Positions 62,554 through 64,000 of a stretch of DNA of 64,000 nt are shown here, one piece after another (the first letter of the stretch is position 1; the number at the start of each line of letters is the position of its first letter). Both the position numbers and the translations under genes were made by a program. The notes beneath the pieces were generated by a model. The model was not told the origin of the DNA. It saw only the letters and a program-made list of their open reading frames with translations, and did no database searches. Location of the stretch: positions 5,420,501 to 5,484,500 of the forward strand of contig NZ_BCQA01000001.1 in assembly GCF_001748145.1 (NCBI RefSeq). Direction: 5' to 3'. Source of the stretch: Bosea sp. BIWAKO-01 (lineage in GTDB: Bacteria; Pseudomonadota; Alphaproteobacteria; Rhizobiales; Beijerinckiaceae).

Positions 62554-62982
62554 CTAGCGCTCCGACGGAATCGAGTAGGTGCCGGTGGCATGGCAGACCA
62601 TCGCGCTGCCGCCTTGCGAGAACAGCGCGACCTCTCCGACGGCGAGCCGCTTGCCGAGCTTGAGCAGCCTGGCCTCCGCGATCAGCGCCACCGGCCCCGG
62701 CTTGCGCAGGAAATTGTAATTGAGGCTCGTCGTCACGGCGAGGCCGACCGGGCCGATCTGGGCGAGGATCGCGACATAGAGGGCGAGATCAGCCAGCGCC
62801 ATCATGGTCGGGCCGGAGATCGTGCCCCCCGGGCGCAAATGCCGCTCGTGATAGTCGCAGCGCATGCGCGCCGTCAGCGGGCCGACATCTTCGATGAAAT
62901 AGGTGCGCCCGCCATAATGGAGTTGCGGGAAGACCTGATCGAGATAGGTCTCCACCTCTGAGATCGTCATGCGGGGTGTCAT
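62554..62982 (-). CDS. PaaI-like hotdog thioesterase
   Basis: A 142-residue hotdog-fold thioesterase. The PaaI/YbgC-like core is HLRPGGTISGPTMMALADLA, with Asn/Gly/Asp residues used in acyl-CoA binding. It begins MTPRMTISEVETYLD; a second ATG four codons in is equally usable, and no ribosome site stands out for either. It is divergent from the enoyl-CoA hydratase gene with 91 bases between. It likely releases acyl groups from CoA in a beta-oxidation-related role. Confidence 0.88.
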   Translation of the reverse strand: MTPRMTISEVETYLDQVFPQLHYGGRTYFIEDVGPLTARMRCDYHERHLRPGGTISGPTMMALADLALYVAILAQIGPVGLAVTTSLNYNFLRKPGPVALIAEARLLKLGKRLAVGEVALFSQGGSAMVCHATGTYSIPSER

Positions 62983-63073
62983 GTGCGGGAAACCGGATGC
63001 CAGCGGGAAACTCCTCCCCTTGCAGCATGACGGTTGGGCTCCGACAATAGCCACGGACGCGAAAGGCCATGCC

Positions 63074-63889
63074 ATGAATGCCCATATCGAGCCCGACATC
63101 GCCCCGGTTCTGCTGCGCGCAGACCAGGACGGCATCGCGACACTGACGCTGAACCGTCCGCAGGCGCGCAATCCGCTTGGCGAAGCGATGCTGGCCGCGT
63201 TGAGCGAAGCTTTCGGGGCCATTGCTGAGGACCAGACGGTGCGCGCCGTCGTGCTGACGGCCGCCGGCCCGGTCTTCTCTGCCGGTCATGACCTCAAGGA
63301 GATGAGCGCGCACCGCTCCGATCCGGACCGTGGCCGTGCCTATTTCACCGATATCCTTGGCCGCTGCTCGGCCATGATGCAGCAGATCACCGCTCTGCCC
63401 CAGCCGGTCATTGCAGCGGTGGAAGGCACGGCGACCGCTGCAGGCTGCCAGCTCGTCGCGACCTGCGATCTCGCCGTCGCCGGTGCGCAGGCGCGGTTCT
63501 GTACCCCCGGCGTCCATATCGGGCTGTTCTGCTCGACGCCCATGGTGGCGCTCTCGCGCAATCTCGCGGCCAAGCATGCGCTGGAGATGCTGCTGCTGGG
63601 CGAGATGATCCCGGCCGAGGAGGCCGCACGGATGGGGCTGGTCAACCGGGTCGTTCCGGCAGGTGCTGCGCTTGCGGAGGCCTTGCGACTGGCGGGCGTG
63701 ATCGCATCGAAATCGCCAGCCACCGTGAAGATCGGCAAGCGCGCCTTCTACCAGCAGCGCGAGATGGGCCTCGCGGCAGCCTATGACCACGCATCGGCGG
63801 TCATGGTCGAGAACATGCTCGCCCGCGACGCCGAGGAAGGGATCGGCGCCTTCATGGGGAAACGCCAGCCGGTCTGGAGCGGCAACTAG
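63074..63889 (+). CDS. Enoyl-CoA hydratase/isomerase family protein
   Basis: A 271-residue crotonase-fold protein. TLTLNRPQARNPLGEAML, SAGHDLKEM (first oxyanion-hole strand) and IAAVEGTATAAGCQLVATCDLAVAG (second oxyanion glycine) are clear. Of the two catalytic glutamates of classical hydratases, the first position reads as the Glu in VEGTATAAGCQ and the second is not obvious, so isomerase or other crotonase activity is possible. AAAGG precedes the ATG. Convergent partner beyond 63890 not visible. Confidence 0.88.
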   Translation: MNAHIEPDIAPVLLRADQDGIATLTLNRPQARNPLGEAMLAALSEAFGAIAEDQTVRAVVLTAAGPVFSAGHDLKEMSAHRSDPDRGRAYFTDILGRCSAMMQQITALPQPVIAAVEGTATAAGCQLVATCDLAVAGAQARFCTPGVHIGLFCSTPMVALSRNLAAKHALEMLLLGEMIPAEEAARMGLVNRVVPAGAALAEALRLAGVIASKSPATVKIGKRAFYQQREMGLAAAYDHASAVMVENMLARDAEEGIGAFMGKRQPVWSGN

Positions 63890-64000
63890 CGGCTCACGAA
63901 CCTCAGCCGGGCTCTCTCCATCCATCCAGAATCAGCGCCGCACGCGGCGACAACCGAGACACGCTGCGGCCGCGTGCAGCTATCCATCAGGCGCCTGTTT

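Overview
The window is high-GC DNA with the gene content of an alphaproteobacterium of the order Hyphomicrobiales. The closest fit I can name is a Bosea-like organism. This rests on the type-2 ArgC (about 310 residues), the order enoyl-CoA hydratase / PaaI thioesterase / rplM-rpsI / speB / argC, the hom-glpX pair, a class I PHA synthase, tripartite tricarboxylate transport (TTT) genes and an Asp/Ala exchanger. The genus is an inference from gene content, not a database result.

Region 1 (1-20043) is a surface-polysaccharide locus with two divergent halves around 7137-7480. The leftward half holds a Wzz-type chain-length protein, an O-antigen ligase/polymerase-like membrane protein, a polysaccharide deacetylase and two family-4 glycosyltransferases. 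It ends with a VanZ-like protein and a cut-off DUF4239-type membrane protein. The rightward half is less ordinary. A class-B asparagine-synthase-like amidotransferase is followed by a stand-alone acyl carrier protein, an AMP-forming acyl ligase and an NAD-synthetase-like ATP pyrophosphatase. Next come a leftward pair (GNAT-like protein and PrmC-like methyltransferase), a Wzx-type flippase, a second GNAT-like protein paralogous to the first, a GT2 glycosyltransferase and a secreted GH-A-type glycoside hydrolase. I read this half as an ACP-dependent module that decorates a surface glycan with an amide or acyl group. It is the strongest candidate here for an uncharacterised system.

Region 2 (20044-28488) is gene-sparse. 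It holds a truncated IclR regulator, a membrane alpha/beta-hydrolase coupled to an ICMT-family methyltransferase, several small secreted proteins, an L,D-transpeptidase and a two-gene DUF937 operon.

Region 3 (28489-34651) is a catabolic unit: a LysR regulator divergent from a D-2-hydroxyacid dehydrogenase, a complete TctC-TctB-TctA transporter and a RraA/HMG-aldolase-like lyase. A tRNA-Glu(TTC) follows on the minus strand.

Region 4 (35148-48435) mixes housekeeping and metabolism: recJ, a FAD-dependent dehydrogenase, aspT-aspD, a Gly/Tyr-rich secreted protein, ilvD with a divergent LysR, and glpX downstream of hom.

Region 5 (48544-63889) holds a methyltransferase, a LL-DAP/alanine-type aminotransferase, a class D beta-lactamase, a small lipoprotein, phaC and a FadL-type porin. 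It continues with a fumarylacetoacetase-family hydrolase, argC, an agmatinase-family enzyme, a small membrane protein, an SDR oxidoreductase, rpsI-rplM, a PaaI thioesterase and an enoyl-CoA hydratase. Many 3' ends carry clear GC-rich hairpins. I saw no CRISPR array, rRNA, intact insertion sequence or prophage.
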